Source: Anoplopoma fimbria (taxonomy: Eukaryota > Chordata > Actinopteri > Perciformes > Anoplopomatidae). Taken from it: a stretch of DNA of 64,000 bases. Position 1 is the stretch's first letter. Each line of letters begins with the position of its first letter. The stretch spans positions 26,571,734 to 26,635,733 of the forward strand of contig NC_072467.1 of NCBI RefSeq assembly GCF_027596085.1, read 5' to 3'. A program made the position numbers and the translations under genes. Below the pieces are notes generated by a model. The model did no database searches and was not told where the DNA came from. It saw only the letters and a list, made by a program, of their open reading frames with translations. Below, in pieces: positions 10,506 through 22,900 of the stretch.

Positions 10506-11998
10506 GTGAGTACTCTGTTCTACAAAGACAAAATACACTAACTAAATATTTGATCCAAGTTGAGTTCAAACTATATCTGAATGTTTAACATCTTGCTTTA
10601 TAAAATAATGAACATTAATCCATAGAAATGTGTCATTTTAGATAAAAACAGAGGTAGAAACCAAACCACAGTGACTGAACTCTGTCTAGTTAAAGGTTAG
10701 ACAGAATACAGTCACAGCTAGCATTAGCTTAAGCTAATTCAAAGATCTGTTTCCTGTTTGAACTCAAAACCTCAGCTCTACTCAGACAGGTGTTTGGACA
10801 GAGAAAGGGATTTTTCTTTTGATCTGCTCCTTCAGAGGCTGCAATAAACAAACAATAAAGTCAAATACTGTCTATATATATGACATTTAACGGTAATTAA
10901 TGTGTTAAGTTTAATATTTAATATATTTTGCATACTTTAAAGAGATTTTCACTTTCATAACAATACAAACAGAAGGGTAGCAGTAGTATTTTTATTATTC
11001 TATGCATTATGTGACAGTAATGGAGGGATAACATTGTGTTTTTAGGGGTTTAGAATTTAATTCTAATGTGATTTTAGTTACTTAAATATTATATCAACAA
11101 GAACCAGAGGGTTAAGGATGTTATCACTGCAATGCTGAAGACATCGGATTAGCTTATCATTGTTTTATTATTTTTTTCTAATATTCTTTGAATAAAAAAC
11201 AAGCTGCTAATTCCCAAATGCAACAGTCATATAAGTGACTGGCAGCAGGCAGAGATCAGCCTGAGGCAGCCTTAAAAAAATGTTGTTAAACCAGTTTGAA
11301 TAAAAGGCAGAGTGATTCACCTCCAATTGTTCAGTCTTAGAAAATCCACCACAAACAAGCTCAGTCTGATCTTTGGAAAATAGTGTCAAACCGTAGCACT
11401 CTGATGTAAAGTAAATGTTTTGGAATGAAGATCTCAATGTTATCACTGATTTTCTGAGCTTTGTGATCTCTCAAAAAAATTATTTTTCAAATCTAAAAAT
11501 GCAGGAACTCTTCAGAGAAATAAATATCTACATAGCCAAAACTACACATCACATTAGTAAAACAAAACGTGTTTGGCTGCTTGAAGCCGGATGATCGTCA
11601 TAAGTGAAGAGGCTGTACGACCGGCTAGAGTCAATGTTGTATCAATGGTTATAGAGCACCGTGAGTGACTCTCACTGTCTGTTTAAAGAGCTGCAAGGCC
11701 GTCACAGAGATAAAACAAACTGTGTGCCATAATTGCCCAGTTGAAAGCCAAAGGACCGTCACTATGATACTACAAACGGCAGTAATGTGGTTTTTATGGT
11801 ACCAAGAGTCGGACTCTCCAAGACCACTAGCAGCAAATTCATATAACATCCCATCATCATTAAGGATGACTCCTTATATGCTACTAATCCTAGTATGATT
11901 TTATGAAAGAAATAATCAAAAGATTTTTTGTTTAATAAAACGTCTGCACTGTAATAACACTTTTTATTTGTTACACCTTTTGTCCTCAGAGTGTAGAC

Positions 11999-13639
11999 AT
12001 GTCTGCTGCCAGCTGTCTGCTGACTGAAGATCAGTTTCTGTGTTCCATCTGTCTGGATGTGTTCACTGATCCAGTCACCATACCATGTGGACACAACTTC
12101 TGTAAAACCTGCATCACTCAACACTGGGACGTTAATGTCCAGTGTCAGTGTCCAAACTGTAACAAGGTTTTTAACACCAGACCTGATCTGCAGATCAATA
12201 CTTTCATCTCTGAGATGGCTGCTCAGTTCAGACAGTCAGCTCAACAGAAAGCCAGAAACAGCAGCTCAGAGCAACAAGCTGCCAAACCAGGAGAAGTTCC
12301 CTGTTACGTCTGCACTGGAACCAAACTGAAGGCCATGAAGTCCTGCCTGGTGTGTCTGGACTCCTACTGTGAGACTCACCTGGAGCCTCATCTGACAAGG
12401 TCAGGTCTGAAAAGACATCAGCTGATCGACCCTATGGAGAACCTGGAAGGCAGGATGTGTACGGAGCACGATAAACTGATGGAGCTGTTCTGTAAGACCG
12501 ACCAGATGTGTGTCTGCATGCTCTGCACTGTTTCGGACCACAAGACTCATGATGTTGTTTCTCTGAAAAAAGAATATGAAGGAAAGAAGGCCAAGCTGGA
12601 GACGACAGAGACTGAAATTCAGCAGATGATCCAGAAGAGACGACTAAAGATTCAGGAGTTCAAACACTCAGTGGAGCTCAGTGAGGAAGATGCAGACAGA
12701 GAGATAGCAGATGGTGTTCAGGTCTTCACCGCTCTGAAGGAGTCTGTTGAGAGAAGCCAGGCCGAGCTCATCGACACGATCAAAGAGAAGCAGAGAAAGA
12801 CAGAGAAACAGGCTGAAGGCTTCATCAAAGAGCTGGAACAGGAAATCTGTGAGCTGAAGAAGAGAAGCACTGAGGTGGAGCAGCTCTCACGCTCTGAAGA
12901 CCACCTCCACCTCCTACAGAGCTTCACGTCCCTTAAAGCTGCTCCACCCACCAAGGACTGGACAGGAGTCAGAGTCAGTCCACCTTCATATGAGGGGACT
13001 GTGGTGAGAGTTGTGAACCAGCTCGAGGAGACGCTCAGTAAACAGATGAAGAAGCTGTTTGAGGCCGAGCTGAAGAGAGTCCAGCAGTCTGCAGTGGATG
13101 TGACACTTGATCCTGATACAGCTCATCCCACACTCATCCTGTTTGATGATGGAAAACAGGTTAAACATGGTGATGTAAGGAAGAATCTCCCAGACAATCC
13201 AAAGAGATTTGATCCTAGTGCTATTGTTTTAGCAAAGCAGAGTTTCTCTTCAGGAAGATTTTACTACGAGGTTCAGGTTAAAGGGAAGACTGAGTGGACT
13301 TTAGGAGTGGCCAGAGAGTCGATCAACAGGAAGGCAAGAATCACACTGTCTCCTCAGGATGGCTACTGGACGATATGGTTGAGGAATGAGAATAAGTACA
13401 AAGCTTGTGCTGACCCTGTTGTCAGTCTCTCTCTAAAGTCTCAGCCTGAGAAGGTGGGGGTGTTTGTGGATTATGAGGAGGATCTGGTCTCCTTTCATGA
13501 CGTTGATGCTGCAGCTCTTATCTACTCCTTTACTGGCTGCTGCTTCACTGAGAAACTCTACCCATACTTTAATCCAGGTCATAATGATGGTGGTAAAAAC
13601 TCTGCCCCTCTGATCATCTCTTCTCTTAATTTAATTTAA
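11999..13639 (+). CDS. TRIM gene 3 (type A): RING, B-box, coiled-coil, PRY/SPRY E3 ligase
   Basis: 546 residues with domains at the same positions as gene 1 and all zinc ligands intact. The RING reads DPVTIPCGHNFC, shared with gene 4, not the DPVSTPCGHNFC of genes 1 and 2. The SPRY end is type A (KTEWTLGVARES, QDGYWTIWLRN, terminal LNLI). Loop residues differ from gene 1: ARITL replaces GSFRL, PVVS replaces TLVD, and YFNPGHN replaces FFIPCLN. This copy is therefore a mosaic, with its 5' part like its neighbour and its 3' part like gene 1. The function call is as for gene 1. Confidence 0.95.
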   Translation: MSAASCLLTEDQFLCSICLDVFTDPVTIPCGHNFCKTCITQHWDVNVQCQCPNCNKVFNTRPDLQINTFISEMAAQFRQSAQQKARNSSSEQQAAKPGEVPCYVCTGTKLKAMKSCLVCLDSYCETHLEPHLTRSGLKRHQLIDPMENLEGRMCTEHDKLMELFCKTDQMCVCMLCTVSDHKTHDVVSLKKEYEGKKAKLETTETEIQQMIQKRRLKIQEFKHSVELSEEDADREIADGVQVFTALKESVERSQAELIDTIKEKQRKTEKQAEGFIKELEQEICELKKRSTEVEQLSRSEDHLHLLQSFTSLKAAPPTKDWTGVRVSPPSYEGTVVRVVNQLEETLSKQMKKLFEAELKRVQQSAVDVTLDPDTAHPTLILFDDGKQVKHGDVRKNLPDNPKRFDPSAIVLAKQSFSSGRFYYEVQVKGKTEWTLGVARESINRKARITLSPQDGYWTIWLRNENKYKACADPVVSLSLKSQPEKVGVFVDYEEDLVSFHDVDAAALIYSFTGCCFTEKLYPYFNPGHNDGGKNSAPLIISSLNLI

Positions 13640-14689
13640 TAAATCTATATTATTGGTGATGTACGAGGTAAACATTATTGATTTTTCACATTCTGATCAA
13701 TGGGTTTCTTTTCTTTTCGCTTTTCTATCATTTGTAACATTGCTACTACTCCAACACACAGATTTTAACACAATGAATGATATTATCTAATGTTGTCTTA
13801 ATAATTCTTATAACTTCATAACCTGCCTTCAAGACTGTTTAATCAACAAAATCCAAATACTTATGAATAAGTACATTTGTACGTTGCTTATATATCCGGG
13901 TGCCAAATTGAAATGTTTTATTGTCTGATTATTGCAGATATAAGTTTAGCATATTACGGTTGTTTTACTTAATGGTTTTAGTTTTTAGCATTTCCAATTG
14001 ACATACAACTTTAGGGATCTCTGTCTGTTATGTATTTGGGGGTAAATATAAGTAAATAAATATTCTTAATTCATATTGGCACAAAATTAATCAATCAAAA
14101 TCAGATAATACAACATTCAGCTGCTGGTGTGTTTCAACGAAATAAATACTGAAAGTTTCCACTGGATTTGTCTCTTCATTTAAGTAGGTACTTTTACTGA
14201 ATTTTGTTGTTCACTACAATGACAATAAAAACCTCTTTATCTTTAGTATTTCCATGTTCTAGTACTCCACTACATCTCAGTGGTAAATATTGTACTTTTT
14301 ACTACATTTGTCTGACAGCTTTAGTTTCTTCTCAGAGGTTTTTCATCCCCTTCCTGTGCAGGTAAAACAACGTATCTCCAGATGTGTTGATGTTGAATGT
14401 TTGTGATGAACTGAAGGATGAAGTGTTTCCTTTATGTGTTGAGAAAATCCTCCTACTTCAGATAAATAAACTCTTTAAAAAGCCTCTTGGATCAGCTGGA
14501 AAATGCATCGTCACAAAGCTGAAAACAGGCTGTTTGTTCTCTTTAGAGATACGAGGTTCTCACAGGACAGAGACGCTACAAACATGATGATCTTATAGAA
14601 AATGATGCATTGATGTAGATTAAACTCGACAATATGAAGGATATTAAGGAGTTAAAAGCATGCAAGATACATATTAATACAGCAGTAAT
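13640..14689. other. 3' flank of TRIM gene 3
   Basis: Homologous to the other TRIM flanks. It carries the AAGTAAATAAATATTC variant shared with the gene 1 flank and a single 18-bp minisatellite unit near 14584. Confidence 0.65.
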
Positions 14690-15367
14690 ATGCACCCCAC
14701 GGGTGGGGTGTGGACCCAAAAGCAGAACAACCAGGAGACAGATAAAGTTCTGGAGCTTTATTTGAAGCTGAGAACACAGCAGACAGACAGGCAGGATATG
14801 ACTCACAGTGGGAAACAGGCAGGGGATCAGGCAGACGGAAACCAGAGGAAGCGGAGGCTAATCTCGTGGTCGGGGACAGAAGGCTGAAGCGGTTAACCAG
14901 GGCAGAGGCAAGGTAGGAATACCGTGGTCTGGGACAGAAGGCTGAGACGTTGACTGGGGCACAGGCAAGGCAGGGAAGTCCAGACAGGCAGGGTCGGCAA
15001 CGGGAAATCAGTCCAAGGGAAATTGCTGGAAAGTGTAGCATGAATACAACGAACGATCTGGCAGCGAGTGTGTGAATGAGTCGGGCATTTATACTGCAGG
15101 GTGTAGGTGCAGCAGAGTGAGCAGGTGAGAGGGATGGTGCTGATGAGGTGGGTGTGGCAGACAGGTGCACTGCATGAGACTGGTGAGTGAGGGAGAGTGT
15201 GGTGAGAGAGAGGGGGCGGGGCTGTGAGCTGGAAGTGGAACTGGGAGTGGCCGGAGTGAACTGAGAGAGAGTGACAGGCAGGTGAACAGAGTGAGCCAAT
15301 TAGGTGAGTGAGACAGAGTGACAGGGAGTATGGAGCTACTGACAGTATGGAGGAAGAACTGTGACAC
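14690..15367. mobile_element. Second copy of the GA-rich DNA-transposon-like element (type A flank)
   Basis: Related to 4401-5125 and in the matching place of the second type A unit. It lacks the nested SINE tail and carries extra sequence near its left end (GAGCTTTATTTGAAGCTGAG). The right end is GAACTGTGACAC, as in the first copy; the left end differs (CACCCCACGGGTGGGGTG). No transposase is present. Confidence 0.55.
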
Positions 15368-15439
15368 GTTTTGAATGAAGTAAGTATTTTCACAGTGTGG
15401 TATTAGTACTTTTACTTCAGTTAAGGTTCTGAATACTTC

Positions 15440-15642
15440 CTCCACCACTCCCTCACTGAGAGGAGGAGCAACACTGAAAGAGGAGAGCTGCAGAACCACA
15501 TTCCTGAAATGAAAATTAAAGTGTGTCTGATCAACAGCAGAGCTGCAGTCGAGACAAGTCTCTCTGTTTCTCTGTAAAGAAACATTCAACTGAATCCAGC
15601 AGCTTTTTCTCAACAACACAGCAGAATCTCTGACAAACACTA
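15440..15642 (+). other. Noncoding 5' exon/promoter block of TRIM gene 4, donor altered
   Basis: Same block as in the other units, but the last exonic base before GTGAGT is A instead of G (CACTA then GTGAGTAC). About 370 bp of the intron start present in gene 3 is missing directly after the donor. The acceptor at 16777-16778 is intact. The site still has a good U1-pairing intron side, so splicing may persist at lower strength (inference). Confidence 0.5.
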
Positions 15643-16787
15643 GTGAGTACTCTCACAGTTAACTGTAATTAATGTGTTAAGTTTAATATTTAATATATTT
15701 TGCATACTTTAAAGAAATTTTCACTTTCATAACAATATAAACAGCACGGTAGCAGTAGGATTTTATTATTTTATGCATGATGTGACAGTAATGGACGGAT
15801 AACATTGTGTTTGTAGGGGTTTAGAATTGAATTATAACGTGATTTCACTTATCTAAATATTATATCAACAAGAACCAGAGGGTTAAGGATGTTATCACTG
15901 CAATGCTGAAGACATTGGATTAGTTTATCATCGTTTTATATATTTTTTCTAATATTCTTTGAATAACAAACAAGCTGCTAATTCCCAAATGCAACAATCA
16001 TATAAGTGACTGGCAGCAGGCAGAGATCAGCCTGAGGCAGCAGTAAACAAATGTTGTTAAACCAGTTTGAATAAAAGGCAGAGTGATTCACCTCCACTAG
16101 TTAAGTCTTAAAGAGTTTACTACACAAACAAACTCAGTCTGATCTTTGTAAAATCTCAAACGTGGCACTGTGATGTAAATTAAATGTTTTGGAATGAAGA
16201 TCTCAATGTTATCACTGATTTTCTGAGCTTTGTGATCTCTTAAAAAAAAATATTTTTGAAATCCAAAAATGCAGGAACTCTTCAAAGAAATAAATATCTA
16301 CATAGTCAAAACTACACATCAAATTATTAAAACACAACAATGTGTTTCGCTGCTTAAAGACCGAAGATCGTCATTAGTGAAGAAGCTGTACAACCGGTTA
16401 GATTATTATTCCTGCCAGAGTTAATGTTGTATCAATGGTTATAGAGCACCGTGAGTGACTTTCACTGTCTGTTTAAAGAGCTGCAAGGCCGTCACAGAGA
16501 TAAAACAAACTGTGTGCCATAATTGCCCAGTTGAAAGCCAGAGGACCGTCACTATGATACTACAAACGGCAGTAATGTGGTTTTTATGGTACCAAGAGTC
16601 GGACTCTCCAAGACCACTAGCATCAAATTCATATAACATCCCATCATCATTAAGGATGACTCTTATATGCTACTAATCCTTGTATGATTTTATGAAACAA
16701 ATAATTAAAAAAAATGTTTTTTAATAAAACGTCTGCACTGTAATAACACTTTTTATTTGTTTAACCTTTTGTCCTCAGAGTGTAGAC

Positions 16788-18431
16788 ATGTCTGCTGCCA
16801 GCTGTCTGCTGACTGAAGATCAGTTTCTGTGCTCCATCTGTCTGGATGTGTTCACTGATCCAGTCACCATACCATGTGGACACAACTTCTGTAAAACCTG
16901 CATCACTCAACACTGGGACGTTAATGTCCAGTGTCAGTGTCCAAACTGTAAAAAGGTTTTTAACACCAGACCTGAGCTGCAGATCAATACTTTCAACTCT
17001 GAGATGGCTGCTCAGCTCAGACAGTCAGCTCAACAGAAATTCAGAAACAGCAGCTCAGAGCAACAAGCTGCCAAACCAGGAGAAGTTCCCTGTTACGTCT
17101 GCACTGGAACCAAACTGAAGGCCATGAAGTCCTGCCTGGTGTGTCTGGACTCCTACTGTGAGACTCACCTGGAGCCTCATCTGACAAGGTCGGGCCTGAA
17201 AAGACATCAGCTGATCGACCCTGTGGAGAACCTGGAAGACAGGAAGTGTACGGAGCACGATAAGCTGCTGGAGCTGTTCTGTAAGACCGACCAGATGTGT
17301 GTCTGCATGCTCTGCACTGTTTCGGACCACAAGAAACATGATGTTGTTCCTCTGAAAAAAGAATATGAAGGAAAGAAGGCCAAGCTGGGGAAGACTGAGA
17401 CTGAAATCCAGCAGATGATCCAGAAGAGACGACTGAAGATTCAACAGATCAAACACTCAGTGGAGCTCGGTGAGGAAGATGCAGACAGAGAGATAGCAGA
17501 TGGTGTTCAGGTCTTCACCGCTCTGAAGGAGTCTGTTGAGAGAAGCCAGGCCGAGCTCATCGACACGATCAAAGAGAAGCAGAGAAAGACAGAGAAACAG
17601 GCTGAAGGCTTCATCAAAGAGCTGGAACAGGAAATCTGTGAGCTGAAGAAGAGAATCACTGAGGTGGAGCAGCTCTCACGCTCTGAAGACCACCTCCACC
17701 TTCTACAGAGCTTCACGTCCCTTAAAGCTGCTCCACCCACCAAGGACTGGACAGGAGTCAGAGTCAGTCCACCTTCATATGAGGGGACTGTGGTGAGAGC
17801 TGTGAACCAGCTGGAGGAGACGCTCAGTAAACAGAAGAAGAAGCTGTTTGAGGCCGAGCTGAAGAGAGTCCAGCAGTCTGCAGTGGATGTGACACTTGAT
17901 CCTGATACAGCAAATCCTTATCTCATCCTGTCTCATGATGGAAAACAAGTTAAACCTGGTAATGTATGGAAGAATCTCCCAGACAATCCAGAGAGATTTG
18001 ATCATTGTGTTAATGTCTTAGCAAAGCAGAGTTTCTCTTCAGGAAGTTTTTACTACGAGGTTCAGGTTAAAGGGAAGACTAAGTGGGATTTAGGAGTGGT
18101 CAGAGAGTCGATCAACAGGAAGGGAAAAATCACACTGGCTCCTCAGAATGGTTACTGGACGATATGGATGATGAATGAGAATGAGTACAAAGCTTGTGCT
18201 GGCCCATCGGTCCGTCTCTCTCTGAAGTCTCAGCCTGAGAAGGTGGGGGTGTTTGTGGATTATGAGGAGGGTCTGGTCTCCTTTTATGACGTTGATGCTG
18301 CAGCTCTTATCTACTCCTTTACTGGCTGCTGCTTCACTGAGAAACTCTACCCATTATTTAGTCCTTGTCTTAATGATGGTGGTAAAAACTCTGCCCCTCT
18401 GATCATCTCTCCTGTCAATCACACTGAGTAG
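16788..18431 (+). CDS. TRIM gene 4 (type B): RING, B-box, coiled-coil, PRY/SPRY E3 ligase
   Basis: 547 residues with RING, B-box2, coiled coil, PRY and SPRY as in gene 1 and all metal ligands kept. The RING is the DPVTIPCG type, shared with gene 3. B-box2 ends DHKKH, where the other copies have DHKTH. SPRY is type B (KTKWDLGVVRES, QNGYWTIWMMN, PSVRLSLK, terminal PVNHTE); the usual GVARES is GVVRES here. It is the last TRIM gene of the array and converges with ftsj1 on the other strand. The function is predicted as for gene 1. Confidence 0.95.
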   Translation: MSAASCLLTEDQFLCSICLDVFTDPVTIPCGHNFCKTCITQHWDVNVQCQCPNCKKVFNTRPELQINTFNSEMAAQLRQSAQQKFRNSSSEQQAAKPGEVPCYVCTGTKLKAMKSCLVCLDSYCETHLEPHLTRSGLKRHQLIDPVENLEDRKCTEHDKLLELFCKTDQMCVCMLCTVSDHKKHDVVPLKKEYEGKKAKLGKTETEIQQMIQKRRLKIQQIKHSVELGEEDADREIADGVQVFTALKESVERSQAELIDTIKEKQRKTEKQAEGFIKELEQEICELKKRITEVEQLSRSEDHLHLLQSFTSLKAAPPTKDWTGVRVSPPSYEGTVVRAVNQLEETLSKQKKKLFEAELKRVQQSAVDVTLDPDTANPYLILSHDGKQVKPGNVWKNLPDNPERFDHCVNVLAKQSFSSGSFYYEVQVKGKTKWDLGVVRESINRKGKITLAPQNGYWTIWMMNENEYKACAGPSVRLSLKSQPEKVGVFVDYEEGLVSFYDVDAAALIYSFTGCCFTEKLYPLFSPCLNDGGKNSAPLIISPVNHTE

Positions 18432-19508
18432 ATCAGCCAGTTATTCAGCAAAACTTTAATGTAACAAATCTATATTATTGGTGATACACAAAGTGTACAT
18501 TATTGATTTTTCACATTCTGATTAATGGGTTTTTGCTATTTTTTGTTAATGTTTTTCTATAAGTTGTAACATTGCTACTACTCCAACACACAGATTTTAA
18601 CACAATGAATGATATTATCTAATGTTGTCTTAATAATTCTTATACCTGCATAACCTACCTTCAAGACTGTTTAATCAACAAAAACTAAATACTGATGAAT
18701 AAGTACATTTGTACGTTGCAAAATTAAGTTTAGCATATATTGGTTTTTTTTACTTAATGGTTTTAGTTTTTATCATTTCGGATTGACATACAACTTTAGG
18801 GATCTCTGTCTGTTATGTCTTTGGTGGTAAATATGAGATGAATTCTTAATTCATATTGACACCAAATTAATCAACAAAATCAGATAATACAACATTCAGC
18901 TGCGGTGGTGTTTTAACGGAATAAAAATTGAAAGTTGTCTTTCTTCTTTTAATTTAAGTAGGTACTTTTACTTAACTTTACTATTTCCATGTTCTGCTAC
19001 TTTATACTCCTCCACTACATCTCAGAGGTACATATTGTGTTTTTTTACTACATTTATCTGACAGCTTTAGTTTCTTCTCAGATGACAGTTTTTCATCCCC
19101 TTCCTGTCCAGGTAAAACCACGTATCTCCAGATGTGTTGATGTTGAATGTTTGTGATGAACTGAAGGATGAAGTGTTTCCTTTATGTGTTGAGAAAATCC
19201 TCCTACTTCTTCAGATAAATAAACTCTTTAAAAAGCCTCTTGGATCAGCAGATAAATGCGTCGTCACAAAACTGAAAACAGGCTGTTTGTTCTTTTTAGA
19301 GATACGAGGTTCTCACAGGACAGAGACGCTACAAACATGATGATCTTATAGAACATGATGATCTTATAGAACATGATGATCTTATAGAATATGATGATCT
19401 CATAGAACATGATGATCTTATAGAACATGATGCATTGATGTACATTAAACTAGCCAACGGGATATTAAGGAGTTAAAATTAGCACAGCTGTAAACATTTA
19501 CAGCAGAA
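18432..19508. other. 3' flank of TRIM gene 4
   Basis: Homologous to the other flanks. It carries the GAGATGAATTC variant that groups with gene 2 and includes five copies of the 18-bp minisatellite at 19336-19425 (one copy reads CTCATAG in place of CTTATAG). Confidence 0.7.
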
Positions 19509-19938
19509 AAATGAAAATTGCTTACAGACAAATAACATAATAGTTTTATCACTCTTAAAATACTCACGTAAACCACATATGTATGTTTGCCTCAAAGAGA
19601 TGACTTTTATTTTTAAAATATAAAATGTTTACAATTCCTCACGCCTAATGGATGAAGAATCTGCTACAAAAAAATCCACATGAAATCTAAATAGTAAAAA
19701 CATCCGATTGGAAGTATATCTGGTACAGTGTGATTGGTTCAGAGCATGTTTAGCCTAGCTTAACACAAATACTGGATTGAAGAAAAGGCTAGTAGTTTCC
19801 CCCTGCTTGCAGTCTTTGTGCTAAGCTAAGCTAAACACACTCTGGTTCCACGCTGCAAAGGAGAAACAAAACCGATTTCCATCTTGGTATCAGGCAGAGA
19901 AGATGGCTTTCCCAAAATGCCGGACTGTTCCTTTAAAG
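19509..19938 (-). mobile_element. MITE with GCTTAGC core (type B flank), forming ftsj1 3' UTR
   Basis: Longer copy of the element at 9723-10065. On the minus strand it starts TTTAAAGGAACAGTCCGGCA about 35 nt after the ftsj1 stop codon, so the 3' UTR of ftsj1 probably runs into it. It carries the GCTTAGCTTAGC core also seen at 27440-27465 and 34075-34095. Confidence 0.6.
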
Positions 19939-19972
19939 ATAACTCTGCTTATTCTTAAAAATATTGGACGAA

Positions 19973-22900
19973 TCAGGTGGACTCGGCCGACGGACCCGCC
20001 TCGTCTTGACTCTGGTTGGGACGGTTGGACGGAGCGTCTTCTCTGGACAGCAGGTTGTTTTTGCGCAGGTGGCAGGCCTGCTGGTAGGGGGCGTATCGGC
20101 GGCTGGGTGGGGGGTGTACTGGTACTGTTTACCAGCATCCAGCTGAAGAGAGAAAGAAGTCAACAGCTCTGAGAGGGTTTTTGGTGTGAGGAAAATCAAA
20201 AATATTTAATATATAAACTAGAAACAAGAACCCTTTAAATGACCCTTTATTCATCCTTAACCCCTGAAGCCAGAGATCCTTTAATTTGTCCATTAATTTG
20301 AGAAACAAAACTCCTTAAACCCTTAATTAGTAAAGCCTTTAATTAACTAAATTATGTAGATTGAAAAGGGGTTAATTATTTCCCCCTAATTCACACAATA
20401 TTTATAAATATTTGACAAATAGTTTGAGTTTATTAATATTTTAATGTATTCTATAGTGCTTTTTAGACATGGAATGTGTAACATAGCTGGCGTAATCTAT
20501 ATTTTAAAGTGACAGCTTTTTGTCATTGAGACATGACAGGGCATTTACAGAAAAAGCTGCAGCATTTGGGGGCAAATTAACAGATAAATTATGGATCTTT
20601 AATGGTCTATTTGCACTATTTAAATTTATCAATCACAGAAAACCATTCCTGAATTTTCACCTTAACTGAAAAACGTAAGCCTTTCTAAGGTACTATTTAA
20701 GTGTGGTTTTCATGTTATCTGTTACAATCAATTAATTTATCCATTAATGATCCCCCTTAAAATTCTAGTTAAATACCACAAATATAATTATTAATTGATA
20801 ATTAATATAAAATTAAAAGAAAAGTCAATTCAATTTCATAGCCACAATAAATTAAGCATGACAACCACAACTATTAAAATAATAATAAAAATGACTGAAC
20901 CAGACTTGTTTTCATGTGAGAACCATGTTTCTGTTAGTCGTTAAAGATAACCCTGTGTCTCCTCACCTGCAGAGGGTAGGTCCTGTCCGAGTCGAAGGCG
21001 CTGAGGTCACCGCACGCCAGGAAGGGAACGATGACGCGGTTGGGACCCTCTAACTGGTTAAAGTCCACATCTGAGGAACAGAGACCAGAATCCAGACTGA
21101 GCACAACCAGGACCAGGACGTGCAGTGAAACTGATCCAAATGGGGCTTAAGCTACTGAAACAAGAGACTACCGGTATACAACCTTTAAAATAAGAAATAA
21201 CACATTTGTCCTCTTTCAAAGTGACATGAGATTTAAAGAAACAACGCTGAGCATTAGCTTTTAGTGGCTCATGCTAGTAATCTATATATTGCTGTGTCTC
21301 TGACATTACTTTCTTTATTATTGTTCTCTTCTTCGTGCTCCTGTTATACCATGTTTTAGTAATCAGCATTAATCCGTCATTACCACATGTGGCCACAGGG
21401 GTCACTGTTCAGCAAGTTTCTTTGGTATCATTATACTGTATGTGCTAAAAGATCCATTTTAAATAAAGAATAGGAAACTAAGATAATATGGATTTTAATT
21501 TTTTTTTGCACATGTCTATGGATCTTTTAAATTTGAGAAATTAGGTAAGAAGAGCTGAACGACTTCTCAACAAACACAATGCGTCTCAGGTGAAGGAACT
21601 TGGTGGTGTTTCTATCTTCTAGAGGCTTTGTGGTTCTGTTCCGATGTTCTCACGGTCTTGATATCCAGACACGGACCACGCGGGCTCGTAGTTACCGTAG
21701 CAATGATCCAGCAGAGGGTTGGACATGTTGGGGACGTAACCTTCAGGAGGAGAGTAATTCTGGCAAACCACGAAGGCCTCTGCACACAAACAGACGGAGA
21801 GACACATACTGTTAGTAAACGATGACTATATGAGCTGGTGGGCGGAGCTTGTCTCCTGTTTGAGGCGTGTGATTGGCTCACCAATGCTGGAGTTTCTGCT
21901 GCTGCGAGGTTTGGCGCAGGTCACACCACTGAAGAAGATCTTCAGCTGAGAGTACAGCAGAGTCACGTCTTTACCTCTGAAGATCTGAGCCAGAAGAGTT
22001 CAATCTTTATGAGATACCTGTTCACATTACATTACAGGTCCTTGAGCATGCATCCTTAACTGTCAATATAAAACCGATAAGCCGTGGACACTTACTCACT
22101 CACAAAACAATTGATCACATGATCATTACTAATTAAGTACTAATTCACCATGTTTATGTCTATAAAGACGTAGTAATAGTAATAGAAATCGTGTTATCTC
22201 CACCCAGAGACTGATGTGATCGGTCGCCTTTGTGTCAGTGAGTGAGTCAGTGTGCATCTCTTTGTCCGTCCATGAAAAAAGCTTGCATTCTGCTGCAGCC
22301 GACTGCATACTGTTTAAGGTGACCAGTTATGGCTGCATGCTCAACGACCTCTCCTGGTTGCAGTGGACCTCACAGTTTCTCTGAACAACTTTTATTGCTT
22401 GTTTTACACTGCCGCTTACTGCCTGCTGACTCCTCGCTCATTTATTTAACGCCTTTTTATTGGGCTTCAACCCTTCAGGTTTAACGGTAAATGGAACTTG
22501 GACTTGCATTTCTATAGCACCCTTTTAGTTTTATGACCACTCAAAGCTCCATAACTACATCTCAACATCCACACACTGATGGCAGAGCCTTCAGGAGCAA
22601 TTTGAAGAAGTAGATTGGAGGAGCCGGGGGATCAACACACTAATCTTTCAATTAGAGGACGACCCGCTCTAACTCTGAGCCAGAGACCAGAGAAAAAAAA
22701 TACAATTGAAGCCTAAATACACTGCTTTGTGTCGTTGCAGACTCACCTGGAGGAGATCTGCACTCTACTGAGTCCTTTCTAGTTAATAAATCATCCGAAC
22801 AAAAGTTGGACTCACCTTGGCCACAAACGTCCCTCCAGGTTTGAGGACGTGAGTTGTGATGTTCAGAGCCTGAGGGACAAACGGGCGTCAGTGTGACATC

